This document shows, in pieces, positions 28,046 to 36,917 of a stretch of DNA of 64,000 nucleotides. The stretch covers positions 1-64,000 of the forward strand of contig JACKEO010000005.1 of the NCBI GenBank assembly GCA_020632955.1, given 5' to 3'. A model generated the notes under the pieces. The model saw nothing but the letters and a program-made list of their open reading frames with translations, had not been told where the DNA came from and searched no databases. Source of the DNA: Alphaproteobacteria bacterium. Lineage in GTDB: Bacteria > Myxococcota_A > UBA796 > GCA-2862545. A program made the translations under genes and the position numbers. Within the stretch, counting starts at the first letter, position 1. The number at the start of each line of letters is the position of its first letter.

Positions 28046-28711
28046 CTGCCCGCCGTCCGCTGTCCCACCTGCAACCGCCCCGAGCGCATCTGCGTGTGCG
28101 ACCGCGTGGCGTCCCTGGACGCGCGCACGCGGGTGCTCGTGCTGCAGGACCCCCACGAGCCGGACGTGGTGCTCGGCACCGTGCAGATCCTCCAGGCCGC
28201 GCTGCCCGGCTGCACGGTGGCGGTGGGGCGGCAGTGGAGCAGCCTGGCCGACGCGCTGGGCGAGGCCCCGGGGGACGGGCGCTGGGGCGTGCTCTGGCGC
28301 GCCTCGCTGCCCGAGGGCGTCGACGTGGACGCCCTGCCGGGGCCCGTCGCCGTGCTCGACCGGGCGGGCCGTCCGCGTCCCGCCGGTCACGCGCTCGCCG
28401 GCATCGTGGCGCTCGACGGCACCTGGTCGCAGGCCAAGAGCCTCTGGTGGCGCAATCCCTGGCTGCTGCAGCTCGATCGGGTGGTGGTCACGCCGGGGGA
28501 GCCCGGCATCTACGGCAAGCTGCGACGCGAGCCGAACCGGCTGGCGGTGAGCACCCTGGAGGCCGTGGCCGAGGCCCTGGTGGCGAACGGCGAGAGCCCC
28601 GAGGTGAGGGCCTCCCTGCGTCGCTGGATGCGCACCCTGGTGCAGCGTGCCCGCGACACCGATCCGCGGAAGGGGCGCGCTGGTGGGCCGGGCGGTGCCG
28701 ACGTAGGCTGA
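28046..28711 (+). CDS. DTW-domain tRNA-uridine aminocarboxypropyltransferase, CTG start
   Basis: The 221-residue product is a DTW-domain enzyme of the TapT/TuaA type, which transfers the aminocarboxypropyl group of SAM to uridine (acp3U) in tRNA. Visible features are the N-terminal cysteine set CPTCNRPERICVC, the DGTWSQAKSLWWRNP motif that includes D-x-T-W, and PRKGRAGG at the end. There is no ATG, GTG or TTG in frame upstream of CPTC. The only near-cognate codon is CTG at 28046, with GGAGG ending seven bases before it. Translation therefore most probably starts at CTG. Confidence 0.85.
   Translation: MPAVRCPTCNRPERICVCDRVASLDARTRVLVLQDPHEPDVVLGTVQILQAALPGCTVAVGRQWSSLADALGEAPGDGRWGVLWRASLPEGVDVDALPGPVAVLDRAGRPRPAGHALAGIVALDGTWSQAKSLWWRNPWLLQLDRVVVTPGEPGIYGKLRREPNRLAVSTLEAVAEALVANGESPEVRASLRRWMRTLVQRARDTDPRKGRAGGPGGADVG
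28704..28709 (+). promoter_or_regulatory. Putative -10 box of the CRTAC1-like lipoprotein gene
   Basis: TAGGCT in ACGTAGGCTGA lies 17 nt before GTG 28727, with CTGGAGGG between. Confidence 0.4.
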
Positions 28712-28726
28712 CCGGCTGGAGGGTCC

Positions 28727-30598
28727 GTGCGCGTCCTGCTCGCCTGCCTGGTGCTGACCTGGGGCTGCACGCCGCCGGAGGTGTGCGGCGACCCTGTCGA
28801 CGGGGCCTGGTCGTTCACCGACCGCACGCGGGCGTGGGGCCTGAAGGGCGTGGCCGGCACCCGCCTGGCGGCGGCCGACGTGGACGGCGACGGCTGGACC
28901 GACCTCGTCGTGAGCGAGGGAGACGCCTTCGGCCGTGACGACTTCGCGGCGGGGGAGCGCTTCCACCACCTGCTGCTGAACCGTCCCGACGGGGAGGGCG
29001 GTCGCACCTTCGAGGACGCCACGGTGGCCTCGGGGCTCTTCCAGCCGCGGAAGGGCGACGCGGCGAAGGTGGGGCGGGCGTCGATGCTCCACGTCTTCGG
29101 CGACCTCGACGGGGACGGCGATCTCGACGTGGTCGCCGGCACCTTCTGGGACGGCTCGAAGGCGGCCGACGACACCGGGGATCGCACCGAGGTGCTGCTG
29201 AACGACGGCGCGGGCGTCTTCACCCTCGCCGCCCGCACCGACGCCTGGGTGGCCGAGGGCTACGCCACCACCGGCCTGTCGCTGGTGGACGCGGACGCGG
29301 ACGGGGCGCTCGATCTGTGGATGACGGGCTGGTACCACGTCTACGGCTCCCTCCCGTCGGAGCAGGACCGCCTGCTCCTGGGGGACGGGGCGGGGGGCTT
29401 CGCCAACGCCACCGGGCCGCGCGGGCTGAAGATGGACGAGGGCGCCAGCCGGGCCACGTGGCTGGACGGCACAGCCCGCCGGCCGGCCTTCGGGGCCACG
29501 GCCTGCGATCTCGACGGTGACGGGCGGGAGGACCTGCTCGCGAGCAACTACGCGCGGTCGTGGAACCAGCAGTGGATGCAGCAGGCCGACGGCACCTTCG
29601 TCGACGTGGCGCGCACCTCGGGCTTCTCGGACGATGGCCTGTCGGACGTCTCGGGCAACCAGTTCTACCGGTGCTGGTGCACGGTGAACGCCTGCGATCC
29701 CGACCCGGGCCCCGCCGCGATCGACTGCGAGGGGAACACGTCGTCGTGGCAGGCGGGCTGGGACGATCAGCCCCATCGGCAGGGGGGCAACACCTTCGGC
29801 ACGGTGTGCGCCGACCTGGACGACGACGGCGACGCCGACCTGCTCAACGCCGAGATCGCGCACTGGTGGGCCGGCGAGGCCTCGGATCGATCGCAGATCC
29901 TGGTGAACGACGGCACCGGCGCCTTCACCCGCCCGGGCCTGGAGGCCACGGGCCTGCTGCGCACCTACGAGACGGCCTCGTGGGACGAGGGCGACCTCTT
30001 CGCCGCGGCGGCCGACCTCGATCTCGACGGCGACAAGGACCTGCTCCTCGCCACCACGGACTACCCGGGCACCCGCCTGCACGTCTTCCGGGCCGACGAC
30101 ACCCTGCGCTACGCCGAGGTGGCCGAGGCCGCGGGGCTGGCCCACCCGTGGCCGGCGAGCCTCGCCGTGGCCGACTTCGACCGCGACGGCGACCTCGACG
30201 TGGTCACCGGTTCCTCCACCTCGCGGTCCGGCACCCCCTGGGAGGCGCACGAGGTGCACCTGTACGTCAACGGCGTGCAGGGCGGGAACCGGCTGCGGCT
30301 GCGGCTCGAGGGCGACGGCGCGAACCGCACGGGCCTCGGCGCGCGCGTGGTGGTGGAGGCCGGAGGCGTGCGCCGCCACCACCGCATCGACGGCGGGCAG
30401 GGCCACATGGCGATGCAGCACGACACGGTGCTCACCCTCGGCCTGGGAGACGCCTGCACGGCGGAGCGGGTGGAGGTCACCTGGCCCGGCGGGCAGGTGG
30501 ATGCCTACGAGGGCGTGCGCGCCGGCTGGGAGGTCACCCTGGTGCAGGGCGGCGAGCTGCGCCACGAGCTGCCGCTCGAGCCCGCGTCGGGGGGATGA
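28727..30598 (+). CDS. CRTAC1/ASPIC-UnbV-type VCBS repeat lipoprotein
   Basis: The 623-residue product has a lipobox (CLVLTWGC). It has repeated VCBS/FG-GAP calcium loops (AADVDGDGWTDLVV, GDLDGDGDLDVVAGT, ACDLDGDGREDLLASN, ADLDLDGDKDLLLATT, ADFDRDGDLDVVTGSS) forming a propeller, and a C-terminal ASPIC/UnbV domain (RTGLGARVVVEAGG, then HDTVLTLGLGD and VEVTWPGGQVDAYEGV). This pairing is typical of CRTAC1-family secreted proteins. Cys-rich insert at about residue 325. Function unknown; adhesion or binding is likely. Confidence 0.85.
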   Translation: MRVLLACLVLTWGCTPPEVCGDPVDGAWSFTDRTRAWGLKGVAGTRLAAADVDGDGWTDLVVSEGDAFGRDDFAAGERFHHLLLNRPDGEGGRTFEDATVASGLFQPRKGDAAKVGRASMLHVFGDLDGDGDLDVVAGTFWDGSKAADDTGDRTEVLLNDGAGVFTLAARTDAWVAEGYATTGLSLVDADADGALDLWMTGWYHVYGSLPSEQDRLLLGDGAGGFANATGPRGLKMDEGASRATWLDGTARRPAFGATACDLDGDGREDLLASNYARSWNQQWMQQADGTFVDVARTSGFSDDGLSDVSGNQFYRCWCTVNACDPDPGPAAIDCEGNTSSWQAGWDDQPHRQGGNTFGTVCADLDDDGDADLLNAEIAHWWAGEASDRSQILVNDGTGAFTRPGLEATGLLRTYETASWDEGDLFAAAADLDLDGDKDLLLATTDYPGTRLHVFRADDTLRYAEVAEAAGLAHPWPASLAVADFDRDGDLDVVTGSSTSRSGTPWEAHEVHLYVNGVQGGNRLRLRLEGDGANRTGLGARVVVEAGGVRRHHRIDGGQGHMAMQHDTVLTLGLGDACTAERVEVTWPGGQVDAYEGVRAGWEVTLVQGGELRHELPLEPASGG

Positions 30599-30653
30599 GG
30601 CGCGGCTGGCGAGGGGGGCGCCGGCGTGCGACGAGACGGTCCTGGAGGTCCGG

Positions 30654-31115
30654 ATGGAGCACGAAGGACTCGACCCCTCCGAGGTGCGCGCGCGGGTGCT
30701 GTCGGAGCACGAGGCGATCCGCGAGCGCCTGCGGGTGATCGAGGGCCACGCCGAGCGCGTGCGCGAGGAGCCCACCCTGCGCGGGCCGCTGCAGCACGCC
30801 CTGATCGCCCTCGTCCCCGTGGTGCGGGCGCACGCCGACTTCGAGGACGTGGCCCTCGCGCCGGCCCTGCTCGAGGCCGATGCCTTCGGCGACGTCCGCA
30901 CCGATCGCCTCGCGGAGCATCACGAGCGCCTGCGCGCCGACATGGAGCGGCTGGAGGCCGAGCTGGGCGACGGCGAGGCGAGCGTGGCCTCGCTCCTGGC
31001 GTGGTCGCGCTGGATGACCCTGCGGCTCCGCGAGGACATGGCCGACGAGGAGCGTCACCTGCTCCGGCCCGACATCCTCCGCGACGACATCGTGACCTCG
31101 GGGCTCGACGGCTGA
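30654..31115 (+). CDS. Hemerythrin HHE domain protein
   Basis: The 153-residue helical protein carries the hemerythrin-like pattern of spaced His and Glu: SEHEAIRERLRVIEGHAERV, RAHADFEDVALAP, EHHERLRADMERLEAEL and ADEERHLLRPDIL. It should bind a non-haem di-iron centre in the cytosol and could sense or store O2, NO or iron. ATG 30654 has GGAGG nine bases upstream. It is convergent with the AMP-ligase gene. Confidence 0.85.
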   Translation: MEHEGLDPSEVRARVLSEHEAIRERLRVIEGHAERVREEPTLRGPLQHALIALVPVVRAHADFEDVALAPALLEADAFGDVRTDRLAEHHERLRADMERLEAELGDGEASVASLLAWSRWMTLRLREDMADEERHLLRPDILRDDIVTSGLDG

Positions 31116-31160
31116 CCCCCACGGCGTCCCGCCGGCGCCGGGGTGCCCGGGGGGGCGCCC

Positions 31161-32567
31161 TCAGGCGTCGGGGTCGATGGCGCAGAGGAAGTCCTCGTAC
31201 TTGCCGTTCGCGCCCGAGGGGATGCCCTCCGGCCGGTAGATCACCGTGACCCGGAACGGGTGGCCGAGCTTGTCGAGGATCGAGCGCACCACGGCCTGCT
31301 CCTCCTCCGGCGTCACCGGCCGCGTCGTGCAGAGGTGGAGCTCGAGGTGGTCGAGGGCCACCTGCACGATGCGCCACTGCCGGATCGGCGCGAGCTTCAC
31401 GAAGCGCCCCACCGCGAACGTGGGCCACACCTTCCGGCCGTCGGGGAAGTGGAGCATGTGGCGGATGCGCCCGAGCACGCGCGTGAGCACGGGCAGGCCG
31501 CGTCCGCAGGGGCACGGGGGACCCACCTCGGCGCCGTCGCCGATCTCGTAGCGGAGCAGGGGCGTGCCGAAGTGGTGCAGGGGCGTGACCACCACCCGGC
31601 CGGCTTCGCCGGGGGCGCAGGGCTCGCCGTCCTCGCGGAGCACCTCCACGTGGATGGTCTCGGACTGCACGTGGTAGTGCGCGTGGTCCGGGCACTGCAG
31701 GGCGATGTACCCGACCTCCTGGCTGCTGTAGAGGTCGACGAGGCGCGCCCCGAGCACGGACTGCACGCGGTCGCGAAGCTCCGGTCGCAGCGTCTCGGAG
31801 ATGGTGCGCACCTGCTCGATGCCGCGTGGGGCCGTGCCCGTGGCCTCCCAGTGGTCGAGCAGGCCCCGCAGCCCCGACGGGTAGACGAGCAGGTAGCGGG
31901 GCTTGCGGGCCGCGATCCAGCGCGCCTGGCTCGCGATGTCGGCCGTCACCGAGAGGGTGTGGGACGGGCCCGTCTGGAAGGCGTCCTCGGCGGCGCTGCC
32001 CCAGGTGGCGTGGGTGGCCCCGTCGGGCGGCGGGGCGCGCAGCCCGCCCGTCTCGCGGATGTGGCAGGTGGGCGCCATCATGTCGCGGCGGTGCCAGAGG
32101 TGGTCGCGCAGGGTGACCGCGCGCCAGAGGAGGAGCGTCAGCTCGGTCTTCATGAGCGTGACCGGCCGACCCGAGGAGCCCGAGGTCTGCGCGCTGCCCA
32201 CCCGACCGTGCGCCGGGGGCGTGGCGCTGGCGTACAGCGACTCGCCGGCCCGCTGCACCTCGGCGCGCTTCAGCACCGGGATGCGACGGAAGGCCTCCCA
32301 GGTGAGCGGCACGCTGGTGTCGACCTTCCAACGGCGGAGGCGCTTGGCGTAGTAGGGCACGTGGGTGCCGGCGTGGCGCACGAGGGCGTCGAGCTGGGCC
32401 AGCTGCGCCCGTTCCAGGGCCTCGGGCGTCCACCACTCCGCCAGCTGGAGCTGGGCCGTGAGCGCGAGCATCTGCTGACCCTGCGGTCCCGGCAGGCCGG
32501 GCCAGAGGAGCTGATCGATGACGGAGCGGGGCCAGGGGGAGGGGAGGGGTCCTGCGGGATGCGTCAC
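31161..32567 (-). CDS. Phenylacetate-CoA-ligase-like AMP-forming enzyme
   Basis: The 468-residue product is of the PaaK-like branch of AMP-forming ligases. Motifs are the P-loop QTSGSSGRPVTLMKTEL, VDLYSSQEVGYIALQCPDH (with YSS-E in place of YGxTE), TPLLRYEIGDGAEVG, CPCGRGLPVL, and FPDGRKVWPTFAV near the C-terminal domain. The C-terminal catalytic lysine region ends SGANGKYEDFL. Substrate unknown; an aromatic or fatty acyl adenylate is plausible. The GTG at 32567 overlaps the upstream TGA (GTGA), so it is translationally coupled to the large Gly-rich repeat lipoprotein. Confidence 0.85.
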   Translation of the reverse strand: MTHPAGPLPSPWPRSVIDQLLWPGLPGPQGQQMLALTAQLQLAEWWTPEALERAQLAQLDALVRHAGTHVPYYAKRLRRWKVDTSVPLTWEAFRRIPVLKRAEVQRAGESLYASATPPAHGRVGSAQTSGSSGRPVTLMKTELTLLLWRAVTLRDHLWHRRDMMAPTCHIRETGGLRAPPPDGATHATWGSAAEDAFQTGPSHTLSVTADIASQARWIAARKPRYLLVYPSGLRGLLDHWEATGTAPRGIEQVRTISETLRPELRDRVQSVLGARLVDLYSSQEVGYIALQCPDHAHYHVQSETIHVEVLREDGEPCAPGEAGRVVVTPLHHFGTPLLRYEIGDGAEVGPPCPCGRGLPVLTRVLGRIRHMLHFPDGRKVWPTFAVGRFVKLAPIRQWRIVQVALDHLELHLCTTRPVTPEEEQAVVRSILDKLGHPFRVTVIYRPEGIPSGANGKYEDFLCAIDPDA

Positions 32568-34945
32568 GGGCTCCACCAGCTGGCGGTGACGTCGAAGCCG
32601 TCCACGTAGACGCGTCCGGGCTCGCCCAGATCGCCCGGGCCGTCGCCCGGCGCCACGTCGAAGGTGGCCGCGACCACGTCGCTGTCGAGTCCGAGGCTGG
32701 ACACGAAGATCCGGCCTCCGTCGCCGCCGTCGACCCCGTCTGCCCCTTCGACCCCGATGAGCGCCGCGACCGCCACCCGGCGGCCCTCCACGAGCACGGT
32801 GCCGCCGCCGCCGCCGGTGCGTCCTCCCGTGCCTCCCCCGAACCGCAGGGGGGCGCCCACGTGGACCAGGCCACGCAGCGAGCGCACCGTGGCGCCGTGG
32901 GCCGCCGACAGGCCCCGTCCGCCCTTGCCCGCGGTGGTGGCGCCCGAGAGGCCGTCGCCGCCGCGGGCGTCGACCTCGCCCTCCACACGCACCTCGAAGG
33001 GCCCCGACAGCGACAGCTGCCCCCCGCCGCCGCCGAGGGTCGTGCCCGCGCCGCCCCGCAGGTCGGCGGTCCCGGCCCACCGCACGGCCCGCTCGGGGAG
33101 ATCATCGCCCGACGCCGCCCCCAGGGTGAGCCCCACGCGACCCCCGAAGCCTCCCTGTGCGCCCGTGCCCCCGCGGGCGAGCACGGTGGGGTCGGCGTAC
33201 ACGCCCCCGACCTTCGTCTCCCCGTCGATGCTGGTGGTCTCGAGCTGCAGCGAGCCGCCGTTGCCGCCCTTGCTCCGGCCCGGGCCCCCGTCGAGCTCGA
33301 GCCGGTCGTACCCCACCAGGGCCACGACGCTCCGCGTGTCTCCGCGGCTGCCGCCCCGGATGCTCACCGAACCGGCCAGGGCACCCGACACCACGCCCCG
33401 CCCGCCCGACACGTCGATGTTGCCCGCGACGAGGAGCTCGCGGGGGAGCTGGGGCGCGCCGGGGGCGAAGCCGTTCGCCGTGTCGATCTCGAAGCTGCCT
33501 CCCACGCCGCCGGTGGCTTCCGGACCGCTGCCCGCCGCCCCCCTGGCCGACAGGTCCAGGTCCACGTGCACCGGTCCGTCGAAGGCGAAGAGCCGGAAGG
33601 CGCCTCCGCGCCCGCCCGAGCAGGAGAGCACGGGACACGCCCCCGCGGCGCCGCCATCCGCGCGCACGGTGCCGTGGACGCGTGCCCAGGAGGCCTGCAG
33701 GATGAGCGAGCCGCCCTGGCCGCCGAGGCCGTCGCCGGCGCCTCCGCGGAGATCGGCGTCCACGTCGACGAGCACGGGTCCCTGGGCGACGTCCAGCTCG
33801 ATCTTCGACCCGGTGCCGTTCGAGCCGCCCCCGAGGGCGGCGCCGCCCGTGCCGAGGATGGTGCCCGCGAGCACGCCGAGGCTGGAGGACCGGAAGGTGG
33901 CCGTGCCGGCGACGCCGCCGCGCAGGCCGTCGCCCCCCCGCGTGTCGAGCGTGCCCAGCACGGCGAAGGTGGAGGCGGCGGTGGACTTGCCGGCGAACTG
34001 GCCCGCCACCTCCACGGTGAGGAGGCCGCCGGCCTGGCCGTTGACGTCGCCGGTGCGGTCGGCGCCCTTCAGGTCGAGGTAGCCGGTGCTGCCCAGCACG
34101 AAGCCGGCGGCCTGCATCACCAGCGTGCCCACCCGGCCGTCGTCGTTCTCCCCGAGGGACAGGCGGCCGTCGATGCGGACGTCGCCCGAGAAGCTGGCCG
34201 CCACCGCCCCGTCGACGCCCGGGAGGAGGGTGAGCGTGGCGCCCTCGCGGATCTGGAGGCTGGACACCAGCGACGGGCCGGAGCCCTGCCAGCGGAAGAG
34301 GCCGAGCTGGCCCGGCGCCGTGTAGAGCTGGCCCGGATCGCGGGGCGCTCCGGCGGCGAGCTCAGGCACGACGAGGTCGGTGTCGACGAGGAGCGGCTGG
34401 TCGCCGAGGATCGGCGCCGGCCACGTGGGCAGGGTGAAGCTCGTGTCGACCGTGCCCGTGCGGGACATGACGAGCTGCCCGTAGGCGGGGGTCTGCGAGA
34501 CGAGCACGCTGACCGTGGCGCCGAGGGCGCCCTCGCCCGACGTGGACTCGCCGCCGAGGCCACGGATCACGCCCTCGCCCGGGGGACCTGCCAACGGACC
34601 GAGGGGCAGGAAGTCCGACGGCGTGGCGCCGGTGTCCGCGACGTCGGTGTCGTCGGGGGCGGACACGCCGTTGCAGAGCAGGTCGTCCGTGCGGACCTCG
34701 CCGTCCTGGAGCTCGCCGTCGTCCGCCGTGCCCCCGTCGCGGCCGTCGTCGATGCCGGTGCGCAGACGGACCCCGCCCGCCGGGCAGGCGGGATCGCCCA
34801 CGGGCACGGGGAGCGTGGTCACCAGGGCGGCGTGCGGGCCGGTGGGCGTGGCGTCGGTGTCGCCGTCGACCGGCTGGCCCGCGAGGCAGGCGGAGAGCGT
34901 CACCAGGGTCGAGGCCACGCCGCGTCGTCCGGGCCGCACAGGCAT
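32564..34945 (-). CDS. Large Gly-rich repeat surface lipoprotein
   Basis: The 793-residue product has a signal with a lipobox (LVTLSAC). From about residue 260 to the end it is built from tandem beta-strand units separated by Gly-rich turns (RGGDGLRGGVAG, RGGAGDGLGGQGGS, RGGTGAQGGFGG, RGGAGTTLGGGGG, RGGDGLSGATTAGKGG). This is the look of a parallel beta-helix surface protein. Only a few cysteines are present. ATG 34945 has GGAGGGAGG and a TACCCT box 17 nt upstream. Its stop overlaps the GTG of the ligase gene, which is odd for a surface protein and suggests a joint task such as making or modifying a surface product. Confidence 0.75.
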   Translation of the reverse strand: MPVRPGRRGVASTLVTLSACLAGQPVDGDTDATPTGPHAALVTTLPVPVGDPACPAGGVRLRTGIDDGRDGGTADDGELQDGEVRTDDLLCNGVSAPDDTDVADTGATPSDFLPLGPLAGPPGEGVIRGLGGESTSGEGALGATVSVLVSQTPAYGQLVMSRTGTVDTSFTLPTWPAPILGDQPLLVDTDLVVPELAAGAPRDPGQLYTAPGQLGLFRWQGSGPSLVSSLQIREGATLTLLPGVDGAVAASFSGDVRIDGRLSLGENDDGRVGTLVMQAAGFVLGSTGYLDLKGADRTGDVNGQAGGLLTVEVAGQFAGKSTAASTFAVLGTLDTRGGDGLRGGVAGTATFRSSSLGVLAGTILGTGGAALGGGSNGTGSKIELDVAQGPVLVDVDADLRGGAGDGLGGQGGSLILQASWARVHGTVRADGGAAGACPVLSCSGGRGGAFRLFAFDGPVHVDLDLSARGAAGSGPEATGGVGGSFEIDTANGFAPGAPQLPRELLVAGNIDVSGGRGVVSGALAGSVSIRGGSRGDTRSVVALVGYDRLELDGGPGRSKGGNGGSLQLETTSIDGETKVGGVYADPTVLARGGTGAQGGFGGRVGLTLGAASGDDLPERAVRWAGTADLRGGAGTTLGGGGGQLSLSGPFEVRVEGEVDARGGDGLSGATTAGKGGRGLSAAHGATVRSLRGLVHVGAPLRFGGGTGGRTGGGGGTVLVEGRRVAVAALIGVEGADGVDGGDGGRIFVSSLGLDSDVVAATFDVAPGDGPGDLGEPGRVYVDGFDVTASWWSP

Positions 34946-34962
34946 CCTCCCTCCGCCTCGCG

Positions 34963-34968
34963 AGGGTA
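34963..34968 (-). promoter_or_regulatory. Putative -10 box of the Gly-rich lipoprotein gene
   Basis: TACCCT (minus strand, 34968 to 34963) lies 17 nt before ATG 34945, with GCGGAGGGAGG between. Confidence 0.4.
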
Positions 34969-35039
34969 GCCGTTGCGTCGCCCCACCGGCAATGCGCGGG
35001 CGTTGGTGCGGTGGGCGGGACCGCGGTACGCGAGGCCCC

Positions 35040-35633
35040 GTGGATCGCCTCTCCCGCACCCTGCTGATCGTGGTCGCCGTCGCCGTGGCGCTGGTGGCGC
35101 TGGTGGTGCTGCTGGTGCCGTCGATGCCGCCGGGGGATCGGCCCCCCGACGAGGGCGACGGCCCGCGGCGCCCGCTGGGGTGGATCGGGGCGGTGGGGGC
35201 GCCGGGCCCCCGCTGCGACGCCGGCGACGCACCCCGCATCCGCAAGGCGCTGGCTGAGCTGGGCGTGCAGGAGGCCCCCCTGCGACGCGCGCACGGGGTG
35301 CGGCGCGCCGGTGATCGGGTGCTCGTGCCCGAGGCGGAGCTCGCCACGCTGCGCGCCGGCCGCATGCTCGACGACGTGCGGGTGTCGCTCGCGGTCGACG
35401 TCGAGACGGAGGTGGGCTTCTTCCTGGCGTCCCTGCCGGGCGACAGCCTCCTCGACGCCATCGGCTTCCGCCAGGGCGACATCGTGGGGGCCGTGTCGGG
35501 CTGGCCGCTGCACGACCTCACCCAGGCCGTGCGCGCCTGGGAGGCCCTGCGCGCCGAGGATCTCGTGTGCGTGGAGTTCTTCCGCGAGGGCACGTGGCGC
35601 CGCCTCTGGATCGGCGCGGAGGCCCCGGAGTGA
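35040..35633 (+). CDS. Membrane-anchored PDZ-domain protein, GspC-like layout
   Basis: The 197-residue product has one N-terminal membrane span (LLIVVAVAVALVALVVLLV), a Pro/Asp/Gly-rich linker, a middle region, and a C-terminal PDZ domain (FFLASLPGDSLLDAIGFRQGD, then AVRAWEALRAEDLVCVEFFREG). This arrangement is that of GspC-type or stand-alone periplasmic PDZ proteins; no other secretion genes are in the window. GTG 35040 has GAGG five bases upstream. Its TGA overlaps the next GTG, so it is coupled to the methyltransferase. Confidence 0.75.
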   Translation: MDRLSRTLLIVVAVAVALVALVVLLVPSMPPGDRPPDEGDGPRRPLGWIGAVGAPGPRCDAGDAPRIRKALAELGVQEAPLRRAHGVRRAGDRVLVPEAELATLRAGRMLDDVRVSLAVDVETEVGFFLASLPGDSLLDAIGFRQGDIVGAVSGWPLHDLTQAVRAWEALRAEDLVCVEFFREGTWRRLWIGAEAPE

Positions 35634-36208
35634 GCGAGCTCCTCACCTTCCTGGGGGCCGTCCTGCGCTCGCCCGGGGGCGTGGGCGCCGTGGCGCCCTC
35701 GAGCCGCGCGCTGGGCCGCTGCATGGTGGAGGCGGCGGCGCCGGCGGCAGGGCACACGGTGGTGGAGCTGGGGGCCGGCACCGGGCCGGTCACCGAGGTG
35801 CTCGCCGACGTCGTCGATCCCGCGCGGCTGCTGGTGCTCGAGCCCGACGCCGAGCTCGCGGCCCGCTGTCGCGCGCGCGTGCCCGGCGTCGACGTGCAGG
35901 AGCGGTTCGCCCAGGAGCTTCCTGCGCTGGTGGCGGAGCGCGGCTGGTCCGGCGTGGATCGGGTGGTCTCCAGCCTGCCGTTCGCGGCGTGGTCGCCGTC
36001 GCTGCAGACCGAGGTCTTCGACGCCATCGAGGCCGTGCTCGCTCCGGACGGTCGACTCGTGACCTTCACCTACGCCCACAGCCCGTGGCTGGCGGCGGGG
36101 CGCAGGGCGCGCGCCACCCTCGAGGCGCGCTTCGCGCAGGTGCGCACCACGCCCGTGGTCTGGGGGAACGTCCCGCCGGCCTTCGTGTACGTCTGCGATC
36201 GACGATGA
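35630..36208 (+). CDS. Class I SAM methyltransferase, phospholipid N-methyltransferase-like
   Basis: The 192-residue enzyme starts FLGAVLRSPGGVGAVAPSSRAL and has the SAM loop VVELGAGTGPVTEVL with LLVLEPDAELAARCRARV after it, then VVSSLPFAAW. The SPGGVGAVAPSS start is typical of the PmtA-like/rRNA-adenine-methylase-like phospholipid N-methyltransferases. Phosphatidylethanolamine could be the acceptor; not proved. GTG 35630 overlaps the stop of the PDZ gene. Confidence 0.8.
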   Translation: MSELLTFLGAVLRSPGGVGAVAPSSRALGRCMVEAAAPAAGHTVVELGAGTGPVTEVLADVVDPARLLVLEPDAELAARCRARVPGVDVQERFAQELPALVAERGWSGVDRVVSSLPFAAWSPSLQTEVFDAIEAVLAPDGRLVTFTYAHSPWLAAGRRARATLEARFAQVRTTPVVWGNVPPAFVYVCDRR

Positions 36209-36242
36209 TCCGCTCCGGGTGGGCACGATCGCGCGATCGCGG

Positions 36243-36248
36243 TACGCT
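36243..36248 (+). promoter_or_regulatory. Putative -10 box of a small hypothetical gene
   Basis: TACGCT in GGTACGCTTGG lies 21 nt before ATG 36270, with GAGGAGG between. Confidence 0.35.
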
Positions 36249-36269
36249 TGGCGCGCCGAGGAGGTGTGG

Positions 36270-36917
36270 ATGGAGTGGAGGGTCGCGGCCCATGCCGACA
36301 ACGCGTTCCGCGAGGCCGCACGTCGTCAGCCGGGCTGGTACTGGGTGTTGCGTCCGAAGAACCTCGGGCGGCACAGCTACGATGCCGAGGCCGGGGTGAT
36401 GTGCCTCGTGCGGGTGGATGCGGAGGGCGAGCTGCTGAGCCCCCTCGCCGACCTGCGGCGCCTCGAGCACGGCGACCTCACCTGCCTCGACGCGGCCACC
36501 GGCGTGCGGCTGGGCACCTTCTTCGCCGGCCCCGTCGCGCCCGGCGAGGTGTCGGGCGCGGTGCGCGCGCGGGTGGTCGACGACGCCGTCGCCGCCCAGT
36601 TCACCGGGGAGTCCCCCGCGGTCCCGGGCTGGGCGTGGTGCCGCACGAACGCCGAGGCGCCGCTGCTCCTCGTCGACGAGGAGGGCGTGGGTCCGGTCTA
36701 CCTCGAGGCTGACGCCGACGGCGTCGTGCGCGTCTTCCTGGCCTCCGACACGCACGGGCACAGCGTCGACGTGGGCGAGTTCGGCTTCTCGGAGCCCCTC
36801 GTCAGCCGGGGCGGGGTGATCGACGAGAGCGGGGAGCTCGGTCGCACCGAGGCCGAGTTCCACGGCGCGGTCACGCTGCCGCCGCCGCCGCCGGCCAGCT
36901 TCCCGGTGTTGCGCTGA
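36270..36917 (+). CDS. Hypothetical cytosolic protein
   Basis: The 215-residue product has no signal peptide or membrane span. It contains RQPGWYWVLRPKNLGRHSYD and later FTGESPAVPGWAWCRTNAEAP, with beta-rich, Asp/Glu-rich segments and a terminal PPPPPASFPVLR. No family is recognised. ATG 36270 follows GAGGAGG; an in-frame upstream GTG exists but lacks a site. Its stop overlaps a CTG start of the next gene. Confidence 0.65.
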   Translation: MEWRVAAHADNAFREAARRQPGWYWVLRPKNLGRHSYDAEAGVMCLVRVDAEGELLSPLADLRRLEHGDLTCLDAATGVRLGTFFAGPVAPGEVSGAVRARVVDDAVAAQFTGESPAVPGWAWCRTNAEAPLLLVDEEGVGPVYLEADADGVVRVFLASDTHGHSVDVGEFGFSEPLVSRGGVIDESGELGRTEAEFHGAVTLPPPPPASFPVLR

